Assembly (NCBI GenBank): GCA_964342385.1
Contig: CAYFGP010000003.1
Span: 62,001-126,000 of the forward strand
Source: Oceanospirillum sp964342385
GTDB lineage: Bacteria > Pseudomonadota > Gammaproteobacteria > Pseudomonadales > Halomonadaceae
DNA: 64,000 nucleotides
Reading direction: 5' to 3'
Shown here one piece after another: positions 17,845 through 26,534 of the stretch. Position 1 is the stretch's first letter. Each line of letters opens with the position of its first letter. Below the pieces are notes generated by a model that saw only the letters and a list, made by a program, of their open reading frames with translations, was not told the DNA's origin and searched no databases. Position numbers and translations under genes: made by a program.

Positions 17845-18495
17845 ATGGCTTTAGTAATTTATGACATGGATGAAACCTTGTTGAACGCAGATGCTTCAAC
17901 ATTGTGGATCGAATACCTGGTCGAGCAGGGCATGGCCGATGCTCAGGAAATGTTTGCTCAGGAACAGCGCTTAATGGAGCAATACCGCCAGGGCAATCTG
18001 GATGTGCATGATTATGTTTCGATGCAGTTGAAACCTAATGTCGGTATGACTCTGGGAGAACTTCAGCCGCATATCGAGCGTTATATCGATCAGAAGATTC
18101 GCCCCGTGATTCGTGATGACGCGCGCAGCAATATTGCTGATCATCAGGCCAAGGGTGATCGTTGTCTGGTGATCTCTGCTTCTACGACTTTTTTGGTCGC
18201 GCCAATTGCCAAAGAGGTGGGAATTGATGATGCCATTGGTATCGATATCCATCTGGACGATGAACGTATTGTCGGTACGGTAAAAGGTGTGCCTAGCTAT
18301 CGTGAAGGCAAGGTGACCCGTTTGCAGCATTGGCTGCAGCAGGAATCTGAGCAGATGTCTGGTTCCTGGTTTTACACCGATTCGCACAATGATTTACCTT
18401 TATTGGAACAGGTATGTAATCCGGTTGCGGTCAATGCGGATGACAAACTGGTTCGTCTGGCTCAGGAGAAGGGCTGGCAGCAGGTGATTTGGTAA
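17845..18495 (+). CDS. HAD-IB family phosphatase (phosphoserine-phosphatase-like)
   Basis: A 216-residue cytoplasmic phosphatase. Motif I is YDMDETLL (nucleophile Asp and general acid Asp), motif II is in CLVISASTTFLV, motif III Lys is in YREGKVTRL, and motif IV is TDSHNDLPLL. Together they give a complete HAD active site with a small helical cap (residues about 20-90), the IB subclass. ATG 17845 is preferred over the TTG at 17824 because the family begins two or three residues before the motif. It may dephosphorylate the product made by the phosphoesterase at 10221, or be an unrelated housekeeping phosphatase. Confidence 0.85.
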   Translation: MALVIYDMDETLLNADASTLWIEYLVEQGMADAQEMFAQEQRLMEQYRQGNLDVHDYVSMQLKPNVGMTLGELQPHIERYIDQKIRPVIRDDARSNIADHQAKGDRCLVISASTTFLVAPIAKEVGIDDAIGIDIHLDDERIVGTVKGVPSYREGKVTRLQHWLQQESEQMSGSWFYTDSHNDLPLLEQVCNPVAVNADDKLVRLAQEKGWQQVIW

Positions 18496-18550
18496 TTTGA
18501 TAGTTGGTAGTTTGATCGTCTGTAGTTTGATAGCTTGGTGATTCGTTAGC
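18491..18550 (+). repeat. Degenerate 15-bp tandem repeat at the end of the HAD gene
   Basis: Four units: GGTAATTTGATAGTT, GGTAGTTTGATCGTC, TGTAGTTTGATAGCT and a weaker TGGTGATTCGTTAGC. The first unit includes the stop codon (18493-18495) of the HAD gene, so the repeat arose by duplication of the gene's extreme 3' end. Confidence 0.75.
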
Positions 18551-18618
18551 GTGCTCTGGTCAAAGGTTGATAAAGGGGATTGATCTGTTACATATCGGGC
18601 CCTCGTGTGTCAAATAAA

Positions 18619-18642
18619 CCAACCTTCCGAAAGGAAGGTTGG
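18619..18642. terminator. GAAA-loop hairpin downstream of the HAD gene
   Basis: CCAACCTTCC, loop GAAA, GGAAGGTTGG: a perfect 10-bp stem with a GNRA tetraloop. There is no T run on the + side; on the - strand it would be followed by GGTTTATTTG. Confidence 0.6.
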
Positions 18643-18656
18643 GCTAATCCAAAATA

Positions 18657-18690
18657 GTCAAAAGGGAAGCTTTTATGCTTCCCTTTTGAC
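18657..18690. terminator. Perfect 14-bp hairpin
   Basis: GTCAAAAGGGAAGC pairs with GCTTCCCTTTTGAC around a TTTTAT loop. It ends 166 bases before the chemoreceptor gene, probably as an insulating terminator, with TTTGG after it. The rest of 18691-18856 is AT-rich promoter-like sequence. Confidence 0.65.
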
Positions 18691-18856
18691 TTTGGTCAAT
18701 ACTCTGGGATGCGAAAATAATTGACTGAGCTATAAGTTAATTAAAATCAATAAAGTAGAGCGATAACTCCTTGCTTTATATGATGTTTTTATGTATTTGT
18801 CATATTTCTTTATTAGTCTTCCTGCTAGTAGGTTTGAGCAGTTATAGGAGTCGCCC

Positions 18857-20899
18857 ATGTCGGCTGTGGCAAGTAAAAAGATTCTGACCCCGGAAGCAGG
18901 TGAAACCATGGTCTCTATGACCGACCTGCAAGGTAAAATTACCTATGTGAATCGCGTCTTTATGCGCGTCTCTGGCTATTTCGAAAGCCAGCTGATTGGC
19001 AATAACCACAATGTGGTGCGCCATGAGGATATGCCCAGCTGTCTCTGGAACCGGGTGTGGGAACGGATTCAGAAAAATGATGAAGCCTTTGTGCTGGTTA
19101 AGAACCGCTCCGCGACCGGTGAAACCGTCTGGCTGTTTTCCGCTCTCTATCCAAATATTGATCCTGCGGGTAATAAGGTGGGTTACTACGCCGTTCATTA
19201 CCCTGCCCCACAGGATATGGTGCAGCTGATTGAGCCGATCTATGCCAAAGTGCTCAGTGCTGAAAAGAAAAGCTATGAAGCAGGTCTGGAATGTCTGGAA
19301 GGTTTGTTAAAGCAGGCCGGTCATAGTAGTTATAGTGACTATCTGTTGGAAGCACACTTTAAGGCCCAGCCTTCTGCTGACAGCAGTCGTAAGAATTATG
19401 AATCCACCTACTCTAAGCAGACCTCGCAGGAAAGCTCCTTCTGGCCCTTTATCCGCTCTCAGATCAAGGTAGCGCAGGCTGCTCATATGACGCTGTCTAC
19501 GCTGGTGGCCGCGTTGGGTTACTTTGTTTACGACATGCCGGTTTGGATCTTGATCTATCCCTTGTTAGTACTGGCCATTGTGATCTTCCAGCATCAGCTC
19601 ACTCAGAAATCTTTTAATGTGCTGCACCGTATTCACCGTACGGTCAAACGTTCCAAAATGGGGGCGTTGCACCATCGGGTGAATGATGTTGCTGGCCTAG
19701 GTGAAGTGGGGCAGGTTGCTTGGGAAGTGAACGAATTACTGGATCAGATGCAGAGTTTCTATATTGAAGCTGACAGCGCCTTTCAGGATGTAATCGAAGG
19801 TAAAAAACACCGTTATGCCATCACCACGGGTGTATCGGGTCTGCCGCAAAACTCTCTGCAGCAGTTAAATAAAGGTCTGGATGCGATTCGGGAAGTGAAT
19901 CATATGAGCTCAAAAAATGAGCTGATGTCGCAATTGAATCAGATCAATGTTAATCGTCTGGTACCCAATCTAAGCACCATTCAAACGGATCTGTCCGGTG
20001 TGATTGAAGAGATCAAAGTGGCATTGGATACCTCGGAAGAGAACCGTTCTGATGTGGAAGCCAGTGAAGCCGTTATCGATAATATGCTGGGACAACTGAG
20101 CAATATCACCTCTGTGCTAGGAGATATTCAGGAGTTGGTTGAACAGCTGGATAATGATGGTAACCAAGTGGTGCAGGCGCTCGCCTTAATCTCAGATATC
20201 TCCGAGCAGACTAATCTGTTGGCACTGAATGCCTCTATTGAAGCGGCACGGGCCGGTGAACATGGCCGGGGGTTTGCCGTAGTGGCGGATGAAGTGCGTA
20301 CTCTGGCGGGACGTTCGAAAGAAGCGGCAGACAATATCAGTCGTATTATTGAAACCTTCTCTCAACGTTCGGTGCAGATGCGTGATGCTTCCGAGCGAGC
20401 TGGTAGAGAAGCCACGGCGTTAAATCGTGATATTGACGGTTTCCACCAAACCTTTAATAAACTTGCGACTTCGGCCAGGGATACACATAAACGTTTGGAT
20501 CATGCCAGTGATAAGAACTTTACCGTATTGGCAAAAGTGGATCATATCGTTTACAAACAGCGTACTTATCTCAGTATTCAGGATCTTGAAGAGCATCAGG
20601 TGGAAGTTCAGGCGGTGAGTGTGGATCACCATAATTGCCGTCTGGGTAAGTGGTACGATGAAGGCATTGGCTATGAGCAGTTTAACCATTTGCAAAGCTA
20701 TAAGCAGTTGGAGCGCCCTCATGGTGAAGTGCACCAGAATGCTCACTTTGCAGTCGATCTGGCCGGTCAGGATTGGCTACATAATGCAGATCTACGTGCT
20801 GAGATTTTGGCAGCGGTAGAAAGAACCGAGCAAGCCAGTGATCAGGTGATGGATTTGCTGGATAAGATGGTGGATGAAAAGCACTTGAGGAAAAGTTAA
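18857..20899 (+). CDS. Methyl-accepting chemotaxis protein with PAS and zinc-binding CZB domains (Aer-like)
   Basis: A 680-residue chemoreceptor that would feed the CheA/CheW pathway. Residues about 15-120 form an Aer-type PAS domain (TDLQGKITYVNRVFMRVSGY, then NNHNVVRHEDMP), likely a redox or energy sensor. Two hydrophobic segments near 213-250 (GYFVYDMPVWILIYPLLVLAIVIF) anchor it without a periplasmic domain. The MCP signalling hairpin tip is near 455-485 (LNASIEAARAGEHGRGFAVV). The C-terminus carries a CZB zinc-binding domain: His in KVDHIVYK, Cys in HHNCRLGKW and His residues in HGEVHQNAHF. A TAGGAG site precedes the ATG. It is not next to other chemotaxis genes. Confidence 0.93.
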   Translation: MSAVASKKILTPEAGETMVSMTDLQGKITYVNRVFMRVSGYFESQLIGNNHNVVRHEDMPSCLWNRVWERIQKNDEAFVLVKNRSATGETVWLFSALYPNIDPAGNKVGYYAVHYPAPQDMVQLIEPIYAKVLSAEKKSYEAGLECLEGLLKQAGHSSYSDYLLEAHFKAQPSADSSRKNYESTYSKQTSQESSFWPFIRSQIKVAQAAHMTLSTLVAALGYFVYDMPVWILIYPLLVLAIVIFQHQLTQKSFNVLHRIHRTVKRSKMGALHHRVNDVAGLGEVGQVAWEVNELLDQMQSFYIEADSAFQDVIEGKKHRYAITTGVSGLPQNSLQQLNKGLDAIREVNHMSSKNELMSQLNQINVNRLVPNLSTIQTDLSGVIEEIKVALDTSEENRSDVEASEAVIDNMLGQLSNITSVLGDIQELVEQLDNDGNQVVQALALISDISEQTNLLALNASIEAARAGEHGRGFAVVADEVRTLAGRSKEAADNISRIIETFSQRSVQMRDASERAGREATALNRDIDGFHQTFNKLATSARDTHKRLDHASDKNFTVLAKVDHIVYKQRTYLSIQDLEEHQVEVQAVSVDHHNCRLGKWYDEGIGYEQFNHLQSYKQLERPHGEVHQNAHFAVDLAGQDWLHNADLRAEILAAVERTEQASDQVMDLLDKMVDEKHLRKS

Positions 20900-20987
20900 A
20901 GCAGGTTAAATCCCAAGTTCAGGGGCTTTTATAGATAGACGCGCCTCGGTTATCTCAGGTAGCTGGGGCGTGTTGCGTTGTAGGTGT

Positions 20988-21085
20988 TTCACTTTAGCTT
21001 CTCTTCAGCTGATGGTTCCATTCTCTAGCTGACGGCTCCATTCTTCTGCTGTTGGTTGAAGAATTTCGGAATGCGTTTGTGCCAG
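20988..21085. repeat. Diverged copy E of the dispersed repeat, with internal duplication
   Basis: The segment runs CACTTTAGCTTCTCTTCAGC ... GCTGTTGGTTGAAGAATTTC ... GCGTTTGTG, matching the order of blocks in copies B-D but much diverged. It contains an internal direct duplication: CAGCTGATGGTTCCATTCT (21006-21024) and TAGCTGACGGCTCCATTCT (21026-21044). The remainder of 20900-21266 shows no gene. Confidence 0.4.
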
Positions 21086-21266
21086 CGTGTTATAAATCAA
21101 TATTTACTGATATAAAGGTCTTTTAGCTGTCACAATTTTTATAATAAAGTGTAATATTGTTGATGATAGATTGGCTTGCACTTATTCACCTGAATCCAAG
21201 CGGGCCGATTATCTATCTAAGATATAAAATGGATAACTGGCTGATAAATAAGGGAAAGGAGCTATT

Positions 21267-21731
21267 ATGTACACTTGGCAAGAGATGCTCTGGGATACAG
21301 CTGGCACAGAGGAAGAAGTGGTTGAGACGCTGTTTAATGAAACCATCTTTCCTGATCTGAAAGCGTTGGAAGATAGTTTAAAGCAAGCGGGCTGTGAAGT
21401 GTCACCGGTACTGAAAAAGTACACGCTGGATGATCGTATGTTAACTCGTCTGAATTGGAAGCAGGGTGGCGATGAGTATAAGGTCTGTCTGCAGCATCAA
21501 AATGAGCTGAATTTGCTACTGGAAACCGATCTGGCAGGTAAGCAGGTGGCGGGTAAACAGACCTCACATGAGTGTTGTTTCAGCTTGCGTGAATTAAGTC
21601 CTTCAGATTCTGGTGAGGGATTCCTTGATAGCTGGCGCGATGAGTTATCCCGTGTCTATCAGCAGCATCAGGATAGCCTTAAGCCCGTACATAGTGATCA
21701 GGATAAAATTGTGATTACCAAAATGGCTTAA
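21267..21731 (+). CDS. Hypothetical protein (154 residues)
   Basis: A soluble, acidic protein without signal peptide or membrane segment (begins MYTWQEMLWDTAGTEEEVVETLF). A good AAAGGAG ribosome-binding site ends 7 bases before the ATG, supporting a real gene. It is a single-gene unit: about 370 bases of spacer precede it and a convergent terminator follows. No family is recognised. Confidence 0.7.
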   Translation: MYTWQEMLWDTAGTEEEVVETLFNETIFPDLKALEDSLKQAGCEVSPVLKKYTLDDRMLTRLNWKQGGDEYKVCLQHQNELNLLLETDLAGKQVAGKQTSHECCFSLRELSPSDSGEGFLDSWRDELSRVYQQHQDSLKPVHSDQDKIVITKMA

Positions 21732-21769
21732 TGCCGTTTTGGTAATAAGTTGTTCTTAATAGACAATAA

Positions 21770-21801
21770 GCAAAGGGGCCGCTGGAAAGTGGCCCCTTTG
21801 C
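21770..21801. terminator. Bidirectional terminator between convergent genes
   Basis: GCAAAGGGGCC (21770-21780) pairs with GGCCCCTTTGC (21791-21801), an 11-bp perfect stem with a 10-base loop. It lies between the convergent genes ending at 21731 and 21834. Confidence 0.75.
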
Positions 21802-21833
21802 TGTTATAGCGGTGTTGGTTTTTCTTTCGAATG

Positions 21834-22637
21834 TCAGGCATGACCCAGTAGGCGGAAGTTCCAGTTTTCGACAATCCCTTGCTCTAGACGTTGCTCGACT
21901 TTACTGCTCCAGCTATTGGATAGAGCTTTAAGCTCTCGAAGTTGCTCCAGTCCCTGTTGGTTGAGTGGATCACCAAAAAAGATCTCGCATACCTGCTCGA
22001 TAGTCATAGCATTATCTGGGCGTTGGATTAATATCAGGCTATCTTCTGGGTTGATATAGCCGGTTTGAATCACACGATAGAGCCAACCGCAGCGGCTGAT
22101 CTCTTGCATATCTACCGAGAAGTTTTCCACCTGCCAACGGCGATTGAGCTTAAAACAGGGTGAGCGGGGTTGGCTGACCTCAATAATGGCTTCACCCCAT
22201 TGATATTGATCACCGATGCAAACGTTGTTTTCCAGCATGCCTCGACTGCTGATATTTTCTCCCATACCCGGTGCACTCCAATCATGCGTTGTCGTTTCTG
22301 CAGCATCGCCATTTCCACTATCATCAGGGGTACTGGAGTTAACCGCTTGACCATATTTATCCAACCAATAAGCGTAATGCTCAACAGGGTATTGATGTAG
22401 CGCTCGCTCAGGGCCGCCATGGTGTTTGTTATCGGCGCATTCATCGCCAACTAACCCGGTTTCTGATAGAAAAATCCGTTCACTCACTGGCTTTTTGTCA
22501 ATTGCGGTCTGGAGACCGTATTTCTCTTCCACCTGTCCAATAAAAACACCCAGCGGTTTAATGGCATCTGGAGTCTGAATGGTTTCTGTCGACGATGATT
22601 GAGCCAATGGCTGATCAGAAGTGGTTTCCGATGACAT
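21834..22637 (-). CDS. MOSC domain-containing protein (YiiM-like)
   Basis: A 267-residue protein of the MOSC family, related to the C-terminal domain of molybdenum-cofactor sulfurases; family members handle sulfur or N-hydroxylated substrates through a conserved Cys. Family marks are GVFIGQVEE at the front, LSETGLVGDECADNKHHGGPERALHQYP, GMGENISSRGMLENNVCIGDQYQWG, and SQPRSPCFKLNRR, which contains the conserved Cys. A Ser/Thr/Asp-rich insert (about residues 98-117) sits between conserved blocks and is unusual. The AAGGACAG site precedes the ATG at 22637. Product localisation is cytoplasmic. Confidence 0.88.
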   Translation of the reverse strand: MSSETTSDQPLAQSSSTETIQTPDAIKPLGVFIGQVEEKYGLQTAIDKKPVSERIFLSETGLVGDECADNKHHGGPERALHQYPVEHYAYWLDKYGQAVNSSTPDDSGNGDAAETTTHDWSAPGMGENISSRGMLENNVCIGDQYQWGEAIIEVSQPRSPCFKLNRRWQVENFSVDMQEISRCGWLYRVIQTGYINPEDSLILIQRPDNAMTIEQVCEIFFGDPLNQQGLEQLRELKALSNSWSSKVEQRLEQGIVENWNFRLLGHA

Positions 22638-22758
22638 GATTGCTGTCCTTAATAAAGATGCTTAATGGGGGGATGATTTGGGCACTTATGAGGTCGTAGT
22701 GTTCGATCAATTTTTAGTGATAAGAGTATGGATATATTGGACCCATTCAAGGGATCAG

Positions 22759-23301
22759 TTAAACCACCTGAATCAGATTATCCTCGCCGTCAAAATCGGG
22801 CAAAATCCAGATCTGTTCAAAGGGATGTTCCGCCATATCGAAATTTGCCAAGGTGTCCAGAATCTGTTCCCGGTTCCAGATAGGGCTGGCATTACGAATG
22901 ACCAACCAAACCCGATCAGAGTCATAGTGCTTTTGAGACTTACTATTGAGTAATCGAAATAGTGCAGTTTTTAATTGTTGGCAGGGATCTAAAGTCACCA
23001 ACTCGGCCAGATAATCCCATAGACGATCATCACTGTCTTTCTCTCCATCTCTGACATGACGAGCTTCTTCTACAGTGGCGTAGAGATGGGCAATCTCCAG
23101 GTCCAGTTGTTCATCCTGGAAATAGCAGGAGATATCAGGCTTGGCCGGCTCGTTATGCCAGATATGGCGCATGGGTTCACCAAACTCCTGTTCAAAGCGA
23201 CGCATAAACAGCTTGGCTGCGTCACGTTCCAACAGGCGCTTTTCATGCTCGGAGCGACTTAACAGAACCCCTTTACTGGTGTGGTTGGTATCAGAAGTCA
23301 T
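22759..23301 (-). CDS. Hypothetical protein, possible nuclease-like fold
   Basis: A 180-residue soluble acidic/basic protein. The segment PAKPDISCYF followed by LDLEIAHLY has the D ... ExA spacing seen in divergent PD-(D/E)XK folds, but the Lys is missing, so this is only a hint. A conserved-looking hydrophobic strand VWLVIRNASPIWNREQI and the C-terminal FEQIWILPDFDGEDNLIQVV resemble strands of a small alpha/beta domain. It is divergently spaced from the MOSC gene by 121 bases and shares its strand. No family recognised with confidence. Confidence 0.65.
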   Translation of the reverse strand: MTSDTNHTSKGVLLSRSEHEKRLLERDAAKLFMRRFEQEFGEPMRHIWHNEPAKPDISCYFQDEQLDLEIAHLYATVEEARHVRDGEKDSDDRLWDYLAELVTLDPCQQLKTALFRLLNSKSQKHYDSDRVWLVIRNASPIWNREQILDTLANFDMAEHPFEQIWILPDFDGEDNLIQVV

Positions 23302-23443
23302 AACCGATCACCGCTGTCTAGTGGGCGGAGTATTTTGTTACAGATACTTTGATTCTAATGACTTTTTACTATTTAGGGCAAATAACAGAGGGAAAACAAG
23401 CAATTACTGATATGACTGAAGCTTATCCTTGAAAAATAAGAAT

Positions 23444-24484
23444 CTACCAGCAGCCGATATAGACATTACTCTGGTTGTAGCGCTCTGTGCAGGGTGGTTG
23501 CTCAGGGCCCGCGTTAGCGGCTTCTGCGTTTTGGTTGGTGTCGATTCGATAGTTTTGAAGTGTTTGGGTATAAGCTTGGCAGGTACGTCGATCTGTTTGT
23601 CCTGTAGAGCACTTCATCATATTGATCACTTGTGAGCGTTGAGATTCAACGTTTTGCGGAGAAGTGCCAAGAAGGGTACCTGCTATTGTGAGGTTATTAA
23701 GGGAAGAGCTACCCAGAGAACTGTTACCCAGAGAGCTATTACCCAGAGAAGAGCGGTTAAGTGCGAGCTCTCCTAGTTGAGATCCACCGGATTGTTGTGA
23801 TTGAACTTCCCATTGCAATAGCTGCTGACAATCTGCCGGACCTTGAATTAACCCCTGCCAAGAGGTTTGGCTGTAACCACCCTTACATAAACGAATATAC
23901 AGATCTGCTCCCAATGCTGACCAGATATCAAAATTCTGTAGCTGTTTCTTACTCATACGCTGCATATGTTGATAAATATAATCTGCCGACTGCTGAGGGT
24001 AGTTTTGCAGAAAGGTAATATACTCCTGATCCGTTAAAGGACTGTTGTCGGAGTTATTGTCGGGATTGTTGTTGGAGTGATCAGGCTGAGCTCTGTTGTT
24101 GGCTGAAGTTTTTTCCGAAGCGGATGAAACCACAGAAGGTGAGCTGTTCTTACTGTCTCGATTTTGCTGAGATTGATCGGGTGAACGCTTAAATTGGTAG
24201 TAGCCCTGCTGGTCGGCCAAAATCAGCTGATTGCCCTGGAGCTGAACTTGAAACTGTATTGGTCCGTGAGGTGTATTGATGACAAGCTGTTGGCCGTTAA
24301 ACTGCCACTGTCCTGACATCGTATTGCCATTAGCCCATTGTACGGTGACTTGTCCATCGGGAGAAAACTGAAAAGTACCACTGGAATTACTCCATCGACC
24401 TTCCAAACTGGCCAGTGCAACTGAACTCATCAGGCTTAAACCTATTAACAGAGTCAGTACCAGCTGTTTGATCTGTGATGTCAT
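23444..24484 (-). CDS. Exported hypothetical protein with beta-rich N-terminal domain and Ser/Leu/Gly/Asn repeats
   Basis: A 346-residue protein. A signal peptide (LVLTLLIGLSLMSSVALA) is followed by a 70-residue beta-rich domain with alternating pattern (GRWSNSSGTFQFSPDGQ, GQWQFNGQQLVINTPHG, FKR), similar to small lipocalin-like or META-like repeats. Then come a Ser/Asn/Gln-rich linker (about 105-150), a helical domain with LTDQEYITFLQNYPQQSADY, a SSLGN repeat (SSLGNSSLGNSSLGSSSL), and a Cys-containing end finishing GCW. The AGGACAG site precedes the ATG. It is secreted or periplasmic; role unknown. Confidence 0.72.
   Translation of the reverse strand: MTSQIKQLVLTLLIGLSLMSSVALASLEGRWSNSSGTFQFSPDGQVTVQWANGNTMSGQWQFNGQQLVINTPHGPIQFQVQLQGNQLILADQQGYYQFKRSPDQSQQNRDSKNSSPSVVSSASEKTSANNRAQPDHSNNNPDNNSDNSPLTDQEYITFLQNYPQQSADYIYQHMQRMSKKQLQNFDIWSALGADLYIRLCKGGYSQTSWQGLIQGPADCQQLLQWEVQSQQSGGSQLGELALNRSSLGNSSLGNSSLGSSSLNNLTIAGTLLGTSPQNVESQRSQVINMMKCSTGQTDRRTCQAYTQTLQNYRIDTNQNAEAANAGPEQPPCTERYNQSNVYIGCW
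23699..23757 (-). repeat. 15-bp in-frame tandem repeat inside the exported hypothetical gene
   Basis: Three to four units of 15 bp encode SSLGN in the protein at 23444-24484. Units differ by silent or near-silent changes. They could vary in number between strains. Confidence 0.75.
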
Positions 24485-24626
24485 AAATCTGTCCTATCGC
24501 AATCGGCCGTCGGCAAAATAACCTTTGGGGCATGTCATTTATCTATTTGCCCTCAATGGGGGAGGATTATAAGGCATGACCTGATCGCTAATCTGGTACT
24601 GTTTCACATTCCTTTATTAGCAGATA

Positions 24627-26042
24627 TTAGTTGGTTACTACCAATTGCCCCAGGCTTTTAATCGCTTGCTCCACTTCATCACTCCAGGGAATAGCGCAGT
24701 TCAGACGCAATGAGTTCTGGTATTGATCCCGTGCGGAGAACATCTCTCCAGGCATAATGCCGATATTGTCATCCAGAGCGTTGTAGTGCAGCTGAAGAGT
24801 ATCAATGCCTACCGGTAAAACCACCCACAAAATATAGCCTCCTTGGGGATAGCTGACACTGGTGCCTGCCGGGAAATATTTCAGTACCGCTTCGCTCATC
24901 TTCTGTACTTGTTTGGCGTAAGCGGACTGAATACGACGCAGATGGCGATCATAGCCCCCGTTGGCTAGAAACTCCGCCACGGCCATCTGACTCAGAGTCG
25001 AGGTACCGACGCTACTAAAAGACTTTAAAAACTCGATCTGAGGTTGATAACGTCCGGCAGATACCCATCCCACGCGTAGACCCGAAGCGATCGATTTGGA
25101 TACCGACGAGCAGTACAACACCTGACCGTTTTCATCATAGGCTTTGATCGCCTTGGGACGACTGCCGGAGTAGTTGAGATCACCAAACAGATCATCCTCG
25201 ATCACTGGAATCTCTTTTTCTGCCAACATGGTCAGTAAGCGCTGACGATTTTCATCAGGCATGGTAAAACCCAGCGGGTTGTTATTGGTCGGTACTAAAG
25301 CGACAGCTTTGATCGGCCACTGTTCCAGCGCCAGTTGCAGCGCATCTAGACTGATGCCTTTACGCGGATCAGTAGGAATCTCCATCGCTTGCATACCCAA
25401 GGCTTCGATGGTTTGCAGCAGCCCCACAAACGCTGGACTTTCGATGGCGATAATATCCCCCGGTTCAGCCACTGCGCGCAGACATAAGGTAAGTGCTTCC
25501 TGGCAACCGTTGGTAATCACGATCTCACCGGCACTGACACGACAACCGGATTCCGCCATGCGTTTGGCGATCTGTACCCTAAGCTCCAAAAGTCCCGGTG
25601 GAAATACTGACACCACCACCTCATCCATCCGTTTTCTAACCAGACTGCCCATAATACGCTGCAGCTGTTTCACCGGTAGAAACTCGGGAGAGGGAATTGC
25701 CGTACCCAGATTGATCGTATCCGGTTGCTGACAACGTTGAAGCACTTCCGTCGCGGACTGCTTGATGCTCACCCTGGTTGGCAGTTGCAGATTGTCCTGA
25801 ATCTCACAGGCTGGCAGATCCGTTTTAATAACTTCACGCACATAAAAGCCGGATTGCGGACGGGATTCGATCAGCTGTTGGCGTTCCAACAGTTCGTAGG
25901 CACTTTGAATTGTGGCGATACTGACCTGTTTCTGCTGGCTGAGCTTACGAATTGAGGGCAGCTTATCACCGGCCTGGAAGCTGCCTTCATCAATCTGGCG
26001 GGCCAGATCATCGGCAATCTGCTGATAAAGTGTTGAAGTCAT
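24627..26042 (-). CDS. MocR-type regulator (GntR HTH fused to PLP aminotransferase fold)
   Basis: A 471-residue regulator. Residues about 5-70 are a GntR winged helix (DDLARQIDEGSFQAGDKLPS, LSQQKQVSIATIQSAYELLE). The remainder is a fold-type I aminotransferase domain with the pyridoxal-phosphate Lys in CSSVSKSIASGLRVGW. MocR proteins use PLP and an amino acid as effectors and usually control a divergently placed gene; here that is the indolepyruvate ferredoxin oxidoreductase gene. The 492-base gap between them holds four copies of ACTGTACTG or its complement, likely operators. Start ATG 26042 has only a weak ribosome-binding site. Confidence 0.9.
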   Translation of the reverse strand: MTSTLYQQIADDLARQIDEGSFQAGDKLPSIRKLSQQKQVSIATIQSAYELLERQQLIESRPQSGFYVREVIKTDLPACEIQDNLQLPTRVSIKQSATEVLQRCQQPDTINLGTAIPSPEFLPVKQLQRIMGSLVRKRMDEVVVSVFPPGLLELRVQIAKRMAESGCRVSAGEIVITNGCQEALTLCLRAVAEPGDIIAIESPAFVGLLQTIEALGMQAMEIPTDPRKGISLDALQLALEQWPIKAVALVPTNNNPLGFTMPDENRQRLLTMLAEKEIPVIEDDLFGDLNYSGSRPKAIKAYDENGQVLYCSSVSKSIASGLRVGWVSAGRYQPQIEFLKSFSSVGTSTLSQMAVAEFLANGGYDRHLRRIQSAYAKQVQKMSEAVLKYFPAGTSVSYPQGGYILWVVLPVGIDTLQLHYNALDDNIGIMPGEMFSARDQYQNSLRLNCAIPWSDEVEQAIKSLGQLVVTN

Positions 26043-26115
26043 GGGGCTGATATTGGTCTTTTTATCGTTTTAAATTCGCTGTTAACCGCAATAGTTGATT
26101 GAAGGTTTAGCCACA

Positions 26116-26230
26116 ACTGTACTGCAGTGTTACAAAATTTTAGCCTATGCTAACGGATCTGTAATACTTTTGACCAGTACAGTTTCTGTTAAATTAAGCA
26201 GTACAGTAACCAATTTTTAAAACTGTACTG
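26116..26230. promoter_or_regulatory. Four operator-like 9-mers between the MocR-type and ior genes
   Basis: ACTGTACTG occurs at 26116-26124 and 26222-26230, and its complement CAGTACAGT at 26175-26183 and 26199-26207 (24 bp apart). The second and fourth extend into a perfect 14-bp inverted repeat: GACCAGTACAGTTT (26172-26185) and AAACTGTACTGGTC (26220-26233). The likely binder is the MocR-type regulator at 24627. The rest of 26043-26534 holds no gene. Confidence 0.75.
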
Positions 26231-26534
26231 GTCCAATTAGTAAAAACTAGCTCTGCAAGCGCACAGTCATATTTCCGACAATAGCAGTCAATAATTAAAG
26301 GTAGGCCATCGCCTAGCGATGAGACCTACCCTTTGACCAAGATGAGTATCGGAAGGTGTGCTGGCTTGATGCACCTGCCAAATCTGAAACGCTACAACGC
26401 TCTGACTATTAAGACGTAATCAAGAAGTTATTAAGAAGCTCTCTAAAGTTTTCTAAAGCTCTTCAACGTTATAGCCAGTGTTCTTATCAGGTTTAACTGC
26501 CGATGCCCATCGACAACAACGATAAGGCAGGGTC

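Noticed and set aside
22678..22953. 91-residue + strand frame opposite the 22759 gene
   Set aside because: Antisense shadow of the better-supported - strand gene.
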